Assembly: GCF_900086715.1 (NCBI RefSeq)
Contig: NZ_FLKH01000012.1
Location: 1,612,001 to 1,676,000, forward strand
DNA from: Gracilibacillus timonensis
GTDB taxonomy: Bacteria > Bacillota > Bacilli > Bacillales > Amphibacillaceae
Direction: 5' to 3'
DNA: 64,000 nt
Each line of letters starts with the position of its first letter. The first letter of the stretch is position 1. This document shows, one piece after another, positions 25,440 to 37,130 of this stretch. The notes beneath the pieces are model-generated. The model saw only the letters and a list, made by a program, of their open reading frames with translations, was not told the DNA's origin and made no database searches. The position numbers were made by a program, and so were the translations under genes.

Positions 25440-26190
25440 ACCTAGGCTGAACTCCGCCCGGTCCTTTACCGACCACTCAAAGAAGTTACTGAACTACCGA
25501 TAAGATAGATTATGTAAAGTAGTTTGCTTTCTTTAGTGGTGAGTTTGCCCGTTTTTTTATGCTAGGCGAGCGCTCCGGGAATATGCTACGCTTTCCATGG
25601 GGACGGCTTCAGCTAACTAAAAAGAAGAGCACTTTTTAGTGGATCTTCAGCTCGTCCTGGTCCCATAGGAGTCTCCGCATATTCCCTCCGCTAGGTAAAA
25701 GTTCAACAATGGTTATCACTGCAAGGAGAATGCGTTCTAAGTACCTAGACACTATGATAGTAAAAGGAAAAAATCGTCAACTGATTCTTCGGCTGCGTAG
25801 TGGATCACGGTACAAATATAAAAGTCATAACGTAGGATCAAACCGTTCTCAGAAAAAGGTTATGCGGTTTGCTTATTGGCAGAAATATAGTATCTGGAAC
25901 ACTTCATCTTCGCAGTCATTCGATTGTAGTCCTACTAATCAGCGGAGGAAATAGGTAGAGACTCCATAGAGGTTCATAGGCTAAAAACGCAACGACAATC
26001 GCCACGCCTGCACTGGCATGTCCTATGCATCGAAGCGGAACCTATTTTCGGAGCGCTGTCTAGCACTGACAAACAATCAACTTTACTACATGGAATAATG
26101 GAACTAGATACTTTACATCATCTATCTTATCGGTACCGCCATTCGTTCAAGATCAAAATCGGTCCACATCCTATCATACTCAGAATTCTA
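25440..26190. mobile_element. Long non-coding repeat element R1 with terminal inverted repeats
   Basis: Most of the 1-kb gap between phoP and mdh is a repeat shared with R2 (44415-45050). Core terminal inverted repeats lie at 25495-25522 (TACCGATAAGATAGAT...) and 26108-26135 (...ATCTATCTTATCGGTA), near-identical over about 26 bp. Shared inner blocks include CCGGGAATATGCT, CATGTCCTATGCATCGAAGC, GAACCTATTTTCGGAGC and CAACTTTACTACATGGAATA. Open frames inside are not conserved between copies, so no transposase is visible; a non-autonomous element is likely. Confidence 0.75.
25569..25692. repeat. Nested hairpin element inside R1
   Basis: AGCGCTCCGGGAATATGC (25569-25586) and GCATATTCCCTCCGCT (25677-25692) form an imperfect outer stem; inside, ACTAAAAAG (25616-25624) and CTTTTTAGT (25632-25640) form a perfect stem, and TTCCATGGGGAC/GTCCTGGTCCCATAGGA pair partly. 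R2 lacks this block. Similar fold-back repeats are, to my knowledge, common between genes in Bacillaceae. Confidence 0.65.
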
Positions 26191-26207
26191 TGCTTTTCTA
26201 TCTTTCA

Positions 26208-26241
26208 AAAAAGCCACTATCATCTAAGATAGTGGCTTTTT
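26208..26241 (-). terminator. Terminator of citZ-icd-mdh
   Basis: AAAAAGCCACTATC (26208-26221) and GATAGTGGCTTTTT (26228-26241), perfect 14-bp stem with flanking T-run. Confidence 0.93.
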
Positions 26242-26243
26242 CA

Positions 26244-27182
26244 TCAAGGTAGCTTATGGATAACTTCCTTAACAGAAGCAGCGGACTGCTCTAATTGCTG
26301 CTTTTCTTCTTCTGTAAGTTCTAACTCAATGATCTCTTCCACACCATTTCCACCAATAATAGTCGGTACACCTAAATAGAGATCGTGATAGCCGTATTCG
26401 CCTTCCAAATAGGTAATCACAGGAAGGACACGCCTCTGATCTTTGAGGATGGCTTCTACCATTTCAACGAGGGAAGCGGCCGGCGCATAATACGCACTAC
26501 CATTTCCTAATAGTTCGACTATTTCTCCTCCACCTTTACGAGTACGTTCTATAATTGCTTCCAAGCGGTCGGGTGTGAGTAAGCTTGCTATCGGGATGCC
26601 ACCAGCATAGGAGTATCTAATCAGTGGTACCATATCATCACCATGACCACCCAACACAAAACCAGTAATATCCTTTACAGATAGACTCAACTCTTGTGCC
26701 ACAAACGTACGGAATCGAGCGGTATCTAATACACCGGATTGACCAATCACCCGACGTTTGTCAAATCCAGATTGTTTGAATACCGTGTAGGTCATGGCAT
26801 CGACTGGATTTGTCAGCACAATCACCAACGAGTCAGGGGCATAGGTGACGATATTATCTGCAATAGTTTTCATGATATTCGCATTCGTCTGAACTAAGTC
26901 ATCACGGCTCATCCCCGGCTTTCGGGCAATCCCGGCTGTAATCACGATAATATCTGAATCTACGGTATCCGCATAATCTGCTGTTCCAGTAATAGATGCG
27001 TCGAACCCCTGCACAGGTCCGGCCTCTTGCATATCCAAGGCCTTCCCTTTCGCAGGTCCTTCCATATCTGGAATATCAACCAGAACTACATCCGCTAATT
27101 CTTTTTGCGCCATCATTAACGCCGTTGTTGCGCCTGTAAAACCACTGCCTATGACAGATACTTTCTTCCGTCTTATTGCCAT
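26244..27182 (-). CDS. mdh: Malate dehydrogenase
   Basis: Mdh oxidises malate to oxaloacetate with NAD in the TCA cycle. The 312-residue protein is of the LDH-like type: N-terminal [14 protein letters not shown] nucleotide loop, VLVDIPD (Asp chooses NAD), [16 protein letters not shown] (substrate-binding mobile loop with Arg), [25 protein letters not shown], and [10 protein letters not shown] with the catalytic His. It follows icd by 16 bp and ends at a strong terminator, giving citZ-icd-mdh as in Bacillus subtilis. Confidence 0.97.
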   Translation of the reverse strand: MAIRRKKVSVIGSGFTGATTALMMAQKELADVVLVDIPDMEGPAKGKALDMQEAGPVQGFDASITGTADYADTVDSDIIVITAGIARKPGMSRDDLVQTNANIMKTIADNIVTYAPDSLVIVLTNPVDAMTYTVFKQSGFDKRRVIGQSGVLDTARFRTFVAQELSLSVKDITGFVLGGHGDDMVPLIRYSYAGGIPIASLLTPDRLEAIIERTRKGGGEIVELLGNGSAYYAPAASLVEMVEAILKDQRRVLPVITYLEGEYGYHDLYLGVPTIIGGNGVEEIIELELTEEEKQQLEQSAASVKEVIHKLP

Positions 27183-27198
27183 AAATAAGGACAGCTCC

Positions 27199-28464
27199 TT
27201 AGTCCATATTTTTGATTAATTCATCAGCAAATCCTGACGTTTTTACTTCCGTTGCCCCATCCATTAAACGGGCGAAGTCATAAGTAACCACTTTCGAACC
27301 AATGGTTTTATCCATAGATTTCAACACTAGGTCTGCTGCTTCTCTCCAGCCAAGATGCTCTAGCATTAATACGCCAGAAAGGACAACGGAGGATGGATTT
27401 ACTTTATCTAGCCCAGCATATTTTGGTGCTGTACCGTGTGTTGCTTCAAAGATGGCATGACCTGTTTCATAGTTAATGTTGGCACCTGGTGCAATACCGA
27501 TTCCACCAACCTGTGCAGCTAAAGCGTCGGATACATAATCACCATTAAGGTTCATTGTCGCCACAACATCAAATTCTTTTGGACGAGTAAGAATCTGCTG
27601 TAAGAAGATATCAGCAATAGCGTCCTTCACGATTAGACGGCCAGCTGCTTCTGCTTCTGATTGTGCCTTATCCGCTGCCTCTCTGCCTTTTTCTTCAACG
27701 ATTTGATCGTATTCTGCCCAAGTAAATACTTTATCTCCGTATTCTCTTTCTGCTAGTTCATAACCCCAGCTTTTGAAGGCACCTTCTGTAAACTTCATGA
27801 TGTTACCTTTGTGTACTAACGTCACACTCTTACGCCCTTCGTTAATGGCATAATCAATAGCCGCACGTACTAGACGTTCTGTTCCTTCTTTCGATACCGG
27901 CTTCACACCTAGTCCAGAAGTTTCAGGAAAACGAATATTTTCCACGCCCATTTCATTTTGAAGGAAATCAACAACTTTCTTCACTTCATCGCTTCCTTCT
28001 TGCCATTCTATCCCTGCATAGATATCTTCTGTATTTTCACGGAAAATGACCATATCTGTATCTTCTGGACGCTTAACAGGTGATGGTACGCCTTCAAACC
28101 AGCGTACAGGACGAAGACAAGTAAACAAGTCCAGTTTTTGACGCAATGCTACATTTAAGGAACGAATACCTCCACCAATTGGGGTAGTAAGAGGACCTTT
28201 AATCGCAATCTTATATTCACGGATAGCGTCTAAGGTTGCTTCAGGAAGCCATTCGCCTGTTTGGTTATATGCTTTTTCACCAGCAAGTACTTCTTTCCAT
28301 TCAATACCTTTTTCACCGTTATATGCTTTATCAACTGCCGCTTCTAGTACCCGCTTAGAGGCTGCCCAGATATCAGGACCTGTTCCATCCCCTTCAATGA
28401 AAGGAATAATTGGTTTATTAGGTGTTTGAACGACACCATTTTCTACTGTGATTTTGTCTCCCAT
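27199..28464 (-). CDS. icd: Isocitrate dehydrogenase (NADP-dependent)
   Basis: Icd converts isocitrate to 2-oxoglutarate and NADPH. The 421-residue product has [17 protein letters not shown], the substrate loop [18 protein letters not shown] (the Ser is the E. coli phosphorylation position), [34 protein letters not shown] and the NADP-specific tail [19 protein letters not shown]. Length fits the bacterial NADP enzyme. AGGAGGAT precedes ATG 28464. It lies between citZ and mdh. Confidence 0.97.
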   Translation of the reverse strand: MGDKITVENGVVQTPNKPIIPFIEGDGTGPDIWAASKRVLEAAVDKAYNGEKGIEWKEVLAGEKAYNQTGEWLPEATLDAIREYKIAIKGPLTTPIGGGIRSLNVALRQKLDLFTCLRPVRWFEGVPSPVKRPEDTDMVIFRENTEDIYAGIEWQEGSDEVKKVVDFLQNEMGVENIRFPETSGLGVKPVSKEGTERLVRAAIDYAINEGRKSVTLVHKGNIMKFTEGAFKSWGYELAEREYGDKVFTWAEYDQIVEEKGREAADKAQSEAEAAGRLIVKDAIADIFLQQILTRPKEFDVVATMNLNGDYVSDALAAQVGGIGIAPGANINYETGHAIFEATHGTAPKYAGLDKVNPSSVVLSGVLMLEHLGWREAADLVLKSMDKTIGSKVVTYDFARLMDGATEVKTSGFADELIKNMD

Positions 28465-28521
28465 GTTTTAAATCCTCCTAGTTTTATAATTATTTATAAA
28501 TCATTTCCATAAAGAAAATGT

Positions 28522-29637
28522 TTAACGCTCTTGAATGTCAACATATTTTTTGTTTGTTGGGCCTACATATTCTGCCCTTGGTCGGATTAAGCGGTTGTTT
28601 TCATACTGTTCTAAGATATGTGCTGTCCAGCCCGAGAAACGACTGATGGAAAAAATAAGGGTGTATAAATCATGTTTTATCCCTAAACTATGGTACACGG
28701 AAGCGGAATAGAAATCAACATTTGCCGGCAGGCCTTTTTCGGCTTTAATATAATCTTCAATCGTAACCGATATTTCGTACCATTTCTCCATACCATGACG
28801 GGCAGTTAATTCCCTTGACATCTCTTTTAAATACTTGGCACGTGGGTCCCCTGTTTTGTACACACGGTGTCCCATTCCCATAATTTTTTCTTTGTTTGCC
28901 ATTTTCTCTTTGATATAAGGAACGGCATTCTCGACTTCACCTATCTCCAGCAGCATGTCCATCACTCGTTCATTTGCTCCACCGTGCAGCGGCCCTTTCA
29001 AGGCACCGATGGCGGCCGTAATACCAGAATACATATCTGATAATGTAGCGACACACACGCGCATGGTAAAGGTGGAGGCATTTAATTCATGATCGGCATG
29101 AAGCACTAATGCCTTATTGATTGCCTCTATTTCTAGTGCCTCCGGTTCTTCCCCTCTTAGCATGTACAAAAAGTTAGCAGCATAACTTAATCCTTCTTTT
29201 GGTTGCACTACTTCCTTGCCATCACGAATACGGGAAAAAGCCGCTACTATAGAAATGACTTTTGCCTGCAATCGTACGGCCTTACGTCGATTTGCTTCCT
29301 CAGACATTTCATCCGCTTCCTCGTCATAAATCCCTAACAAAGATATAACCGTTCGCAGGGCAGCCATTGGGTGCACATTATGTATATCATATGAATGAAA
29401 ATGATTTACTATCGCTTCTGAAATCGTCATATTTTCAAATAAGTCTTTCTCTAGTGCCTCCAGCTCCTCTTTCTTAGGAAGACGTTTATTCCAAAGTAAA
29501 AATATTACTTCTTCAAAGCTAGCATTTTCTGCCAAATCATCAATCGTATAACCTGCATAAGTTAATTGATCATCAATAATAGAACTAACTTCCGATTCAA
29601 GCGCTACTATCCCTTCAAGACCTTTTGCTGTTGTCAT
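28522..29637 (-). CDS. citZ: Citrate synthase
   Basis: Citrate synthase condenses acetyl-CoA and oxaloacetate. The 371-residue protein has the short Gram-positive form with HADHELNASTFTMRV (catalytic His), LKGPLHGGANERVM (second His) and MGMGHRVYKTGDPRAK, plus a C-terminal Asp within VDFYSASVYHSLG. It is first in citZ-icd-mdh. A cre-like site lies about 120 bp upstream, in line with CcpA control of citZ in Bacillus subtilis. Very like CitZ/MmgD; synteny selects CitZ. Confidence 0.96.
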   Translation of the reverse strand: MTTAKGLEGIVALESEVSSIIDDQLTYAGYTIDDLAENASFEEVIFLLWNKRLPKKEELEALEKDLFENMTISEAIVNHFHSYDIHNVHPMAALRTVISLLGIYDEEADEMSEEANRRKAVRLQAKVISIVAAFSRIRDGKEVVQPKEGLSYAANFLYMLRGEEPEALEIEAINKALVLHADHELNASTFTMRVCVATLSDMYSGITAAIGALKGPLHGGANERVMDMLLEIGEVENAVPYIKEKMANKEKIMGMGHRVYKTGDPRAKYLKEMSRELTARHGMEKWYEISVTIEDYIKAEKGLPANVDFYSASVYHSLGIKHDLYTLIFSISRFSGWTAHILEQYENNRLIRPRAEYVGPTNKKYVDIQER

Positions 29638-29753
29638 AAGTTCCCACTCCTTTTCTTATCTAAACTACTAGTCTATTATGTTGAAAGCCATTATTTACAT
29701 ATTGCTTTGAACATCCCCATGCCTATTATAAACAAACGAAAAAATGAAGTAAA

Positions 29754-29767
29754 TGAAAACGATTAAA
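29754..29767. promoter_or_regulatory. cre-like CcpA site upstream of citZ
   Basis: TGAAAACGATTAAA matches the TGWNANCGNTNWCA consensus except at position 13. It lies 117 bp upstream of citZ in the 323-bp divergent gap to ytvI, which otherwise holds only AT-rich sequence. Confidence 0.45.
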
Positions 29768-29960
29768 ATTGTTCATAAATAGACCATCTATATCATAGCT
29801 TGTACAAATAACTAATCTTTATCATATCATATTTTCAATGATTTTTAAAAAAATAGCTCTAGACGATGATCAAACACACCATCAAGCCATGCTAATCCTC
29901 TACTATAACAGGGTACGCGGCTCTTTTGAACACGTCCTTAAACAGAAAGGTCTGACTTAT

Positions 29961-31082
29961 ATGCTCTGGAAACAAATGCTGCTAAGAAGCCTTTATTTAG
30001 CGTTTTGGCTCTGCTTAGCTGGGTTATTATTATATGGCCTGGTGCATTACCTCTTCCCGCTTTTATTAGGCGGATTATTTTCTTTGCTTATTTATCCGAT
30101 AATCAAATGGGTAGAGCAGCGTTTTCGGCTGCCCTATATCGTAAGTTGCATACTAACGATCCTATCGCTTATTATTAGCGGGATGGCTTTGGTAATTATG
30201 ATAGGAATTGAATTGTTACAAGGTGTTTATTATTTATCGGAATGGCTGCCCCGTTATCTGTATGAATTATTGGAAAAAATCATCTACTCCCTGCAATCAT
30301 GGATTCAGCCCATTTTGAATAAACTGAATCATTATATGGAAGCCCTGCCTAATCAGCAGCACATTTTGGTGGAGGATACCTTTGCGAAATGGAGTGTAGA
30401 ATTAACCACGTATTTCTCTTCATTACTGGAGGGCTTGTTTAATGGACTCGTTGAACAAATGGTTCATTTACCTGGTTCCATTACTATTTTTATCTTTTCT
30501 TTGTTGTGTACCTTTTTCATTTGTAAGGACTGGGATCGTGCTTATACGACCCTAAACCGTTTTGCCCCTTTTTCCATCAGTCTAATCACACAATTGTATA
30601 TTCAAATCCGAGAGAAAATTGGACTGTATATCAAGGCACAATTATTGCTGATCATGATTTCCTTCGTGATCATTCTCACTGGATTACTTATTTTTCAAAT
30701 TCCTTACCCACTGACGATCGCACTCTTGATTGCGGTGATTGATCTCTTACCTGTTGTTGGTACAGGCCTGATTTTCATCCCTTGGAGTCTTTATTTAATG
30801 ATGGCCGGTGATTACGGTTTGGCAATTGGGCTCTTTGTCCTTTATGCGATTGTTCTGCTGCAAAGACAGATATTGGAGCCAAAAATTATTGCCAATGCCT
30901 TAGGTATTCATCCTTTACTCACATTGCTGACGATTTATTTAGGCTTTCGTCTCTTCGGTGTCATAGGAATTTGGTTTGGGCCGCTTCTGCTCTTTATCGG
31001 AAAAGCTAGCGTTGACATCAAATTATTTCACATGCTCCGAAATTATATCAAACATCATCAATTTACCATCGATAAAACTTAA
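29961..31082 (+). CDS. ytvI: Sporulation integral membrane protein YtvI (AI-2E family)
   Basis: YtvI is a polytopic membrane protein of the AI-2E/YdiK exporter-like family and is associated with sporulation in Bacillus subtilis. From ATG 29961 the product is 373 residues, the family length, with paired N-terminal helices, an amphipathic soluble loop (about 90-200), and a C-terminal cluster with LLIAVIDLLPVVGTGLIFIPW and GLFVLYAIVLLQRQILEPKI, both diagnostic. AAAGG is nine bases upstream of this ATG; the frame extends to 29838 but that part is unconserved. It converges with and overlaps fxsA by 20 bp. Confidence 0.9.
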   Translation: MLWKQMLLRSLYLAFWLCLAGLLLYGLVHYLFPLLLGGLFSLLIYPIIKWVEQRFRLPYIVSCILTILSLIISGMALVIMIGIELLQGVYYLSEWLPRYLYELLEKIIYSLQSWIQPILNKLNHYMEALPNQQHILVEDTFAKWSVELTTYFSSLLEGLFNGLVEQMVHLPGSITIFIFSLLCTFFICKDWDRAYTTLNRFAPFSISLITQLYIQIREKIGLYIKAQLLLIMISFVIILTGLLIFQIPYPLTIALLIAVIDLLPVVGTGLIFIPWSLYLMMAGDYGLAIGLFVLYAIVLLQRQILEPKIIANALGIHPLLTLLTIYLGFRLFGVIGIWFGPLLLFIGKASVDIKLFHMLRNYIKHHQFTIDKT

Positions 31083-31455
31083 AATTTCCTTTGGATGACC
31101 ATTTTATTGCCAAATTATGAAACATATTTCGAAAAGGCACCCTGGTGAATGGAATTAATAAACAAAAACCAAAGAGATCGGTGACAAACCCAGGAGATAA
31201 CAGGGCAACGGATCCTAATAAGATACAGAGTCCATCAAATACATAAGCATTCGGGGCATATCCCCTATTCATGTCTACCTGCGTCTTTCTAAGGGTTTCT
31301 ATTCCTTGTTTTCTTGCTAACCAAAGACCGATTACTCCAGTTAAAACAATCAATATACCTACCCACCAAGGTCCGATATAACCACCTATCCAAATAAACA
31401 CCGCGATTTCGACGGCAGGCATTAGGATAACTAACAATAATAACCAGCGCAACAT
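31063..31455 (-). CDS. fxsA: FxsA family membrane protein
   Basis: FxsA is a small inner membrane protein first noted in E. coli for suppressing F-exclusion of phage T7; its normal role is unclear. The 130-residue product has the characteristic start WLLLLVILMPAVEIAVFIWIG, GVIGLWLARKQG, and a central LLGSVALLSPGFVTDLFGF segment followed by LLIPFTR. Its 3' end overlaps that of ytvI on the other strand. ytvI-fxsA-pyk order is as in Bacillus subtilis. Confidence 0.9.
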   Translation of the reverse strand: MLRWLLLLVILMPAVEIAVFIWIGGYIGPWWVGILIVLTGVIGLWLARKQGIETLRKTQVDMNRGYAPNAYVFDGLCILLGSVALLSPGFVTDLFGFCLLIPFTRVPFRNMFHNLAIKWSSKGNFKFYRW

Positions 31456-31625
31456 ACGATATCACTCTCCATAAATAGTTTGTAAGAAAAGCAAGCGACT
31501 TTTCCACTTCGACCACGCAAATGCCTGAAAAAAAGTTACTTGGATAGCGACACGAGCTTTTCATCACACGAAGGGGGAAGAGAAGATCAACACTTTATTG
31601 AGTTATATACTTTTCTTTCCTGATC

Positions 31626-31656
31626 AAAAAGGAGAAGATGCGCACCTTCTCCTTTT
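31626..31656 (-). terminator. Terminator of pfkA-pyk
   Basis: AAAAGGAGAAG (31627-31637) and CTTCTCCTTTT (31646-31656), followed by a T-run on the minus strand. Confidence 0.88.
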
Positions 31657-31692
31657 GAATTCTATCTCATTTTATTTTGCGTATTTTGTTTA

Positions 31693-33453
31693 TTATAACA
31701 CACTGGCATGTCCAGCGTAAATGTCACCTTTTTTAGCGTCCATCGTAATATCCTGACCGTTTTCGATAATATCAAGGGCGTTCTCCACGCCTACAATTAC
31801 CGGAATATCTAAGCTTAGTCCTGCAATAGCTGCATGAGATGTTAAGCCGCCTTCAACGGTGATAAGCCCACTCGCTTGCTCTAGCACTGGAATCATGTCT
31901 TTATCCGTGCTGTACGTTACGACAATGTCATCTGGCTTTACCTTGTTTTTAGCGTCTTCTGCATTCTTACAAATAACTGCTCGTCCATAAGAACTGCCTT
32001 TGCCAACACCTTGTCCTTTTGTTAAGACATCACCAATCACATGAATTTTCATAAGATTGGTTGTCCCACTCTCTCCAACTGGTACGCCTGCTGTGATAAT
32101 TACACGATCACCACGTTGGAATTGATTTGTTTTCAAGCCTTGTTCAATGGCCTCTGCTAATACATCATCCGTTGTATACAATAAATTGCCAACGATCGTT
32201 TCTACCCCCCACACCAAGGCTAAGCGGCGACTCACTTGTTCATCAAATGTCATGGCTACAATTGGCGCTTCCGGACGGTATTTGGAAATCATACGTGCGG
32301 TAAATCCACTCACAGTTGGAGTAAGAATGGCGTCCGCATCAAGATTCATCGCCGAGTGATTGACGGACTGACTAATGGCATCAGTAATCGTCATCTCGGA
32401 AGATTTGGAACGAAGATCAAGCACCGCCTTGTGAGGAATGGAAGTCTCCGCCTTTCGGGCAATATTGCTCATGGTTTGAACAGCCTCAACAGGATAATCT
32501 CCGGCAGCTGTTTCCCCAGACAACATGATTGCATCGGTTCCATCTAAGATAGCATTCGCTACATCGGATGCCTCTGCTCTTGTTGGACGAGGGTTTCGTT
32601 GCATAGAGTCTAACATTTGGGTTGCCGTAATCACTGGTTTCCCTGCGTTGTTACATTTGAAAATCATTTCTTTTTGCACTAACGGGACTTCCTCTGGTGG
32701 AATTTCAACACCTAAGTCACCACGTGCCACCATCAAGCCATCACTAATTTGAAGAATGGAGTCTAGATTGTCAACTCCTTCTTGATTTTCGATTTTCGGA
32801 ATGATATGAATTTGAGTTGCCTCATTTTCCTCAAGCAATCCTCTGATTTCCAATACATCCGATGCCCGACGAACGAACGAAGCGGCAATGAAGTCCACAC
32901 CTTGCTCGATACCAAATTGGATGTCTGCTGCATCTTTATCCGTGATACCTGGAAGATTCACACTAACATTTGGTACGTTTACACCTTTTTTATTCTTTAG
33001 TACGCCTGAATTCAAGGCAACTGTCTTTAACTCTTGTGTATCTTTATGAATCTCTACTACCTCTAAGGCAATTAAACCATCATCTAGTAACAGCTTAGAG
33101 CCAACTTCCACATCATGAATCAGTTGTGGGTAGGTAACCGAAATATGCTCCGAATCACCTTCAATCTCGTTCATGGAGACATAAATGGTATTTCCCTTCA
33201 CGATATCAATCATGCCATCCTTCAGTACTCCTGTACGAATTTCTGGTCCTTTTGTGTCCAATAAAATGGCAACGGTTTTGCCTAATTTTTTTGCGGCCTT
33301 GCGTATATTAGCTATTCGGGCACCATGCTCTTCAAAATCACCATGAGAAAAGTTAAGACGCGCGACATTCATTCCCGCTTCTATTAATTGTTCTAATTTC
33401 TCTTCGGACTCGGATGCTGGGCCGATCGTACATACGATCTTTGTTCTTCTCAT
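31693..33453 (-). CDS. pyk: Pyruvate kinase with C-terminal PEP-utilising-like domain
   Basis: Pyk makes pyruvate and ATP from PEP and ADP at the end of glycolysis. The 586-residue protein has [14 protein letters not shown], the active-site region [42 protein letters not shown]-type text (in parts), and an allosteric C domain. Beyond about residue 475 an extra domain carries [20 protein letters not shown], a PEP-utilising swivel domain found in Bacillaceae enzymes; it keeps the TSHAA histidine. It follows pfkA by 60 bp. Confidence 0.97.
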   Translation of the reverse strand: MRRTKIVCTIGPASESEEKLEQLIEAGMNVARLNFSHGDFEEHGARIANIRKAAKKLGKTVAILLDTKGPEIRTGVLKDGMIDIVKGNTIYVSMNEIEGDSEHISVTYPQLIHDVEVGSKLLLDDGLIALEVVEIHKDTQELKTVALNSGVLKNKKGVNVPNVSVNLPGITDKDAADIQFGIEQGVDFIAASFVRRASDVLEIRGLLEENEATQIHIIPKIENQEGVDNLDSILQISDGLMVARGDLGVEIPPEEVPLVQKEMIFKCNNAGKPVITATQMLDSMQRNPRPTRAEASDVANAILDGTDAIMLSGETAAGDYPVEAVQTMSNIARKAETSIPHKAVLDLRSKSSEMTITDAISQSVNHSAMNLDADAILTPTVSGFTARMISKYRPEAPIVAMTFDEQVSRRLALVWGVETIVGNLLYTTDDVLAEAIEQGLKTNQFQRGDRVIITAGVPVGESGTTNLMKIHVIGDVLTKGQGVGKGSSYGRAVICKNAEDAKNKVKPDDIVVTYSTDKDMIPVLEQASGLITVEGGLTSHAAIAGLSLDIPVIVGVENALDIIENGQDITMDAKKGDIYAGHASVL

Positions 33454-33513
33454 TTTTTTCTTCCTCCTTTATTAACTTACCGGGTGGTTCCAAAAATACT
33501 GTAGTCACTATAT

Positions 33514-34849
<1,336 letters not shown>

Positions 34850-34878
34850 AAAAACTCCTCATCGCTGTGATGAGGAGG
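34850..34878 (-). terminator. Terminator of accD-accA
   Basis: CTCCTCATC (34855-34863) and GATGAGGAG (34869-34877) with TTTTTAT following on the minus strand. Confidence 0.88.
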
Positions 34879-34887
34879 AATTTCTTT

Positions 34888-35853
34888 TTATTCAGGTATG
34901 GGCGATTTCACATCACCAATTTTTTGATATTTTTCCCAGCGTTGGTTTAACAATGTTTCGGTTGACTCGCCTTGTAATTCTTCCAGTGATCTATCCAATG
35001 TTTCGCTAATATAAAGGGCCTGTGTTACGACATCGCGATGTGCTCCCCCAAGCGGTTCTGGGATCACTTCATCGATAACGCCTAATTCCTTTAAATCGGG
35101 TGCTGTAATTTTTAAGGAGGCAGCTGCACGTTCTGCTTGGGCAGAATCTTTCCATAACAATGCTGCGGCACCCTCAGGGGAGATAACGGAATAAGTAGAA
35201 TTCTCTAACATATGAATGTGATCCGTTACACCAATACCTAAGGCACCGCCACTTCCACCCTCCCCAATAACAATAGAGATTGTTGGAACTTCCAGAGTTG
35301 ACATTTCCATTAGATTGCGGGCAATTGCTTCACTTTGACCACGTTCTTCTGCTGTTTTCCCTGGATAAGCACCTTTTGTATCGATAAACGTAATAATTGG
35401 CCTATTAAATTTTTCGGCTTGCTTCATATGGCGGAGAGCTTTACGGTATCCCTCTGGATGCGGGCTTCCAAAATTTCGTTTAATATTATCCTTGGTGTTT
35501 TTACCACGCTGCTGTCCAATAATGGTAATCGGCTGACCTCTGTACTTTGCCATTCCTGCTACGATCGCCTCATCTTCTGAATAGAAACGGTCACCATGAA
35601 ATTCAATAAAATCAGAAAATAATTGCTCAATATAATCTAGCGAAGTAGGGCGATCAGCATAACGAGCAATTTGGACACGGTCCCAAGGCTTTAAATTCCC
35701 ATAAATATCATTCTCCAGCTTTGCCAAACGAGCTTCCATTTTGCCGATTTCATCTGATAAGTCAATATTTGTATCTTGCGTCATTGTTTTTAATTCTTCG
35801 ATCTTCTCACGCAGTTCTACTACTGGCTTTTCGAATTCAAGAACTTGTTTCAT
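34888..35853 (-). CDS. accA: Acetyl-CoA carboxylase carboxyltransferase subunit alpha
   Basis: AccA and AccD form the transferase that moves CO2 from carboxybiotin to acetyl-CoA, giving malonyl-CoA for fatty acid synthesis. The 321-residue protein has [61 protein letters not shown] and [13 protein letters not shown] (oxyanion-hole region). ATG 35853 is six bases after GGAGGTG; the frame reaches 35874. The start lies inside the accD 3' end (17-bp overlap), as expected for equimolar subunits. Confidence 0.97.
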   Translation of the reverse strand: MKQVLEFEKPVVELREKIEELKTMTQDTNIDLSDEIGKMEARLAKLENDIYGNLKPWDRVQIARYADRPTSLDYIEQLFSDFIEFHGDRFYSEDEAIVAGMAKYRGQPITIIGQQRGKNTKDNIKRNFGSPHPEGYRKALRHMKQAEKFNRPIITFIDTKGAYPGKTAEERGQSEAIARNLMEMSTLEVPTISIVIGEGGSGGALGIGVTDHIHMLENSTYSVISPEGAAALLWKDSAQAERAAASLKITAPDLKELGVIDEVIPEPLGGAHRDVVTQALYISETLDRSLEELQGESTETLLNQRWEKYQKIGDVKSPIPE

Positions 35854-36709
35854 CTGATTCACCTCCGAACCCATGAATATCTAGGATTGTGCTCAGAGTC
35901 TCTCTCATTTTCAAGCGCGATATCACTTTATCCACTTGGCCATGTTTTACTTGAAACTCTGCCGTCTGAAAATCTTTCGGAAGCTTCTCACGGATGGTCT
36001 GTTCGATAATACGCCGGCCGGCAAAGCCAATTAATGCACCAGGTTCGGCGAAATTGTAATCCCCAATCGAGGCAAAACTTGCAGAAACACCGCCTGTAGT
36101 CGGGTTGGTCATAATTGATATAAACAAGCCACCTTCTTTATGGAAACGTTGAATGGCCATCGATGTTTTGGCCATTTGCATCAAGCTTAAGATTCCCTCT
36201 TGCATCCGGGCACCGCCTGAAGCTGTATAAATTATGATTGGTAGCTTTTGTTGTCGTGCATTTTCTATTGCCCTAGTAATCTTTTCGCCAACAACAGATC
36301 CCATACTTCCCATTCGAAAACGAGCATCCATTACAGCAATAGCAGTTTTATGACCATTAATAGTTCCGGTACCTGTGACAACCGCCTCGTTAAGACCCGT
36401 TTTTTTGCGATCATTTTCTAACTTCTCTTGATATTGCGGAAAATCTAGGGGATTCTCAGATAATAAATCACCGTCCCATTCTTCAAACGAGGCTTCATCA
36501 AATAAGGCTGTTATACGCTCATTAGCGGCTATTTGATGGTGATGCCCACAAGAAGGACAGACATATAAGTTTTTTTGAAATTCTTTTTGATAAATGATTT
36601 TTTTACAGCCGGCACATTTCTGTAGTAGCCCCTCCGGCACGTCTTTTTTAGCATTTTCTCCAGAAACGGGTGTGTTTCTTTTCTTGTTACCAAACAAATC
36701 TTTCAACAA
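35837..36709 (-). CDS. accD: Acetyl-CoA carboxylase carboxyltransferase subunit beta
   Basis: Partner of AccA. From TTG 36709 the product has 290 residues, equal to the Bacillus subtilis protein, starting [11 protein letters not shown] zinc ribbon is present (CAGC near residue 33 and CPSC near 52), followed by [58 protein letters not shown] and [28 protein letters not shown] is eight bases upstream of the TTG; an ATG at 36751 has no ribosome site. ytsJ, which lies between dnaE and accD in Bacillus subtilis, is absent. Confidence 0.96.
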   Translation of the reverse strand: MLKDLFGNKKRNTPVSGENAKKDVPEGLLQKCAGCKKIIYQKEFQKNLYVCPSCGHHHQIAANERITALFDEASFEEWDGDLLSENPLDFPQYQEKLENDRKKTGLNEAVVTGTGTINGHKTAIAVMDARFRMGSMGSVVGEKITRAIENARQQKLPIIIYTASGGARMQEGILSLMQMAKTSMAIQRFHKEGGLFISIMTNPTTGGVSASFASIGDYNFAEPGALIGFAGRRIIEQTIREKLPKDFQTAEFQVKHGQVDKVISRLKMRETLSTILDIHGFGGESDETSS

Positions 36710-36987
36710 TGGAGATTCCTCCTTTACAACTCTCACAATCCATCTATTCAATTCATTTATCGAACCTTTGGGGTTGTCTATATCATAGAGGCAACTTTAT
36801 AGTGCTGTTTCTGTGTATGACTATACGTATAAGTACTTTTTCTATGGGTACTGCTTTGGAAGCCACACCACATGTAAAATGCTGCCTTATGTCAGTGCTG
36901 GACTCCTCATGGAACTTCCTGTGATAGGACACTGCCTGCTATAAAATGTGAATGCCACTGAGTTTCATTTCCGTACGCATTCCACAA

Positions 36988-37026
36988 CAAAACGGTCCCT
37001 GTCCTATACAGTGTGGGATCGTTTTG
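36988..37026 (-). terminator. Terminator of dnaE
   Basis: CAAAACGGTCCC (36988-36999) and GGGATCGTTTTG (37015-37026), one wobble pair, T-rich tail on the minus strand. The rest of the 421-bp gap (36710-37130) shows no gene; this is the place where ytsJ would sit in Bacillus subtilis. Confidence 0.75.
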
Positions 37027-37130
37027 CCTGTCCAAAAGCAACTTCCTTTTCAAATATTTTATCTCATCATGAAAACAGACGAATGAACTATTACATTATA
37101 TCAGATCATCCAATGATGTAAAGAGCGTTT

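Noticed and set aside
25709-25954. 81-codon open frame inside R1
   Set aside because: The equivalent stretch in R2 is broken by stops and indels, there is no ribosome site, and the basic low-complexity product looks like chance translation of repeat DNA.
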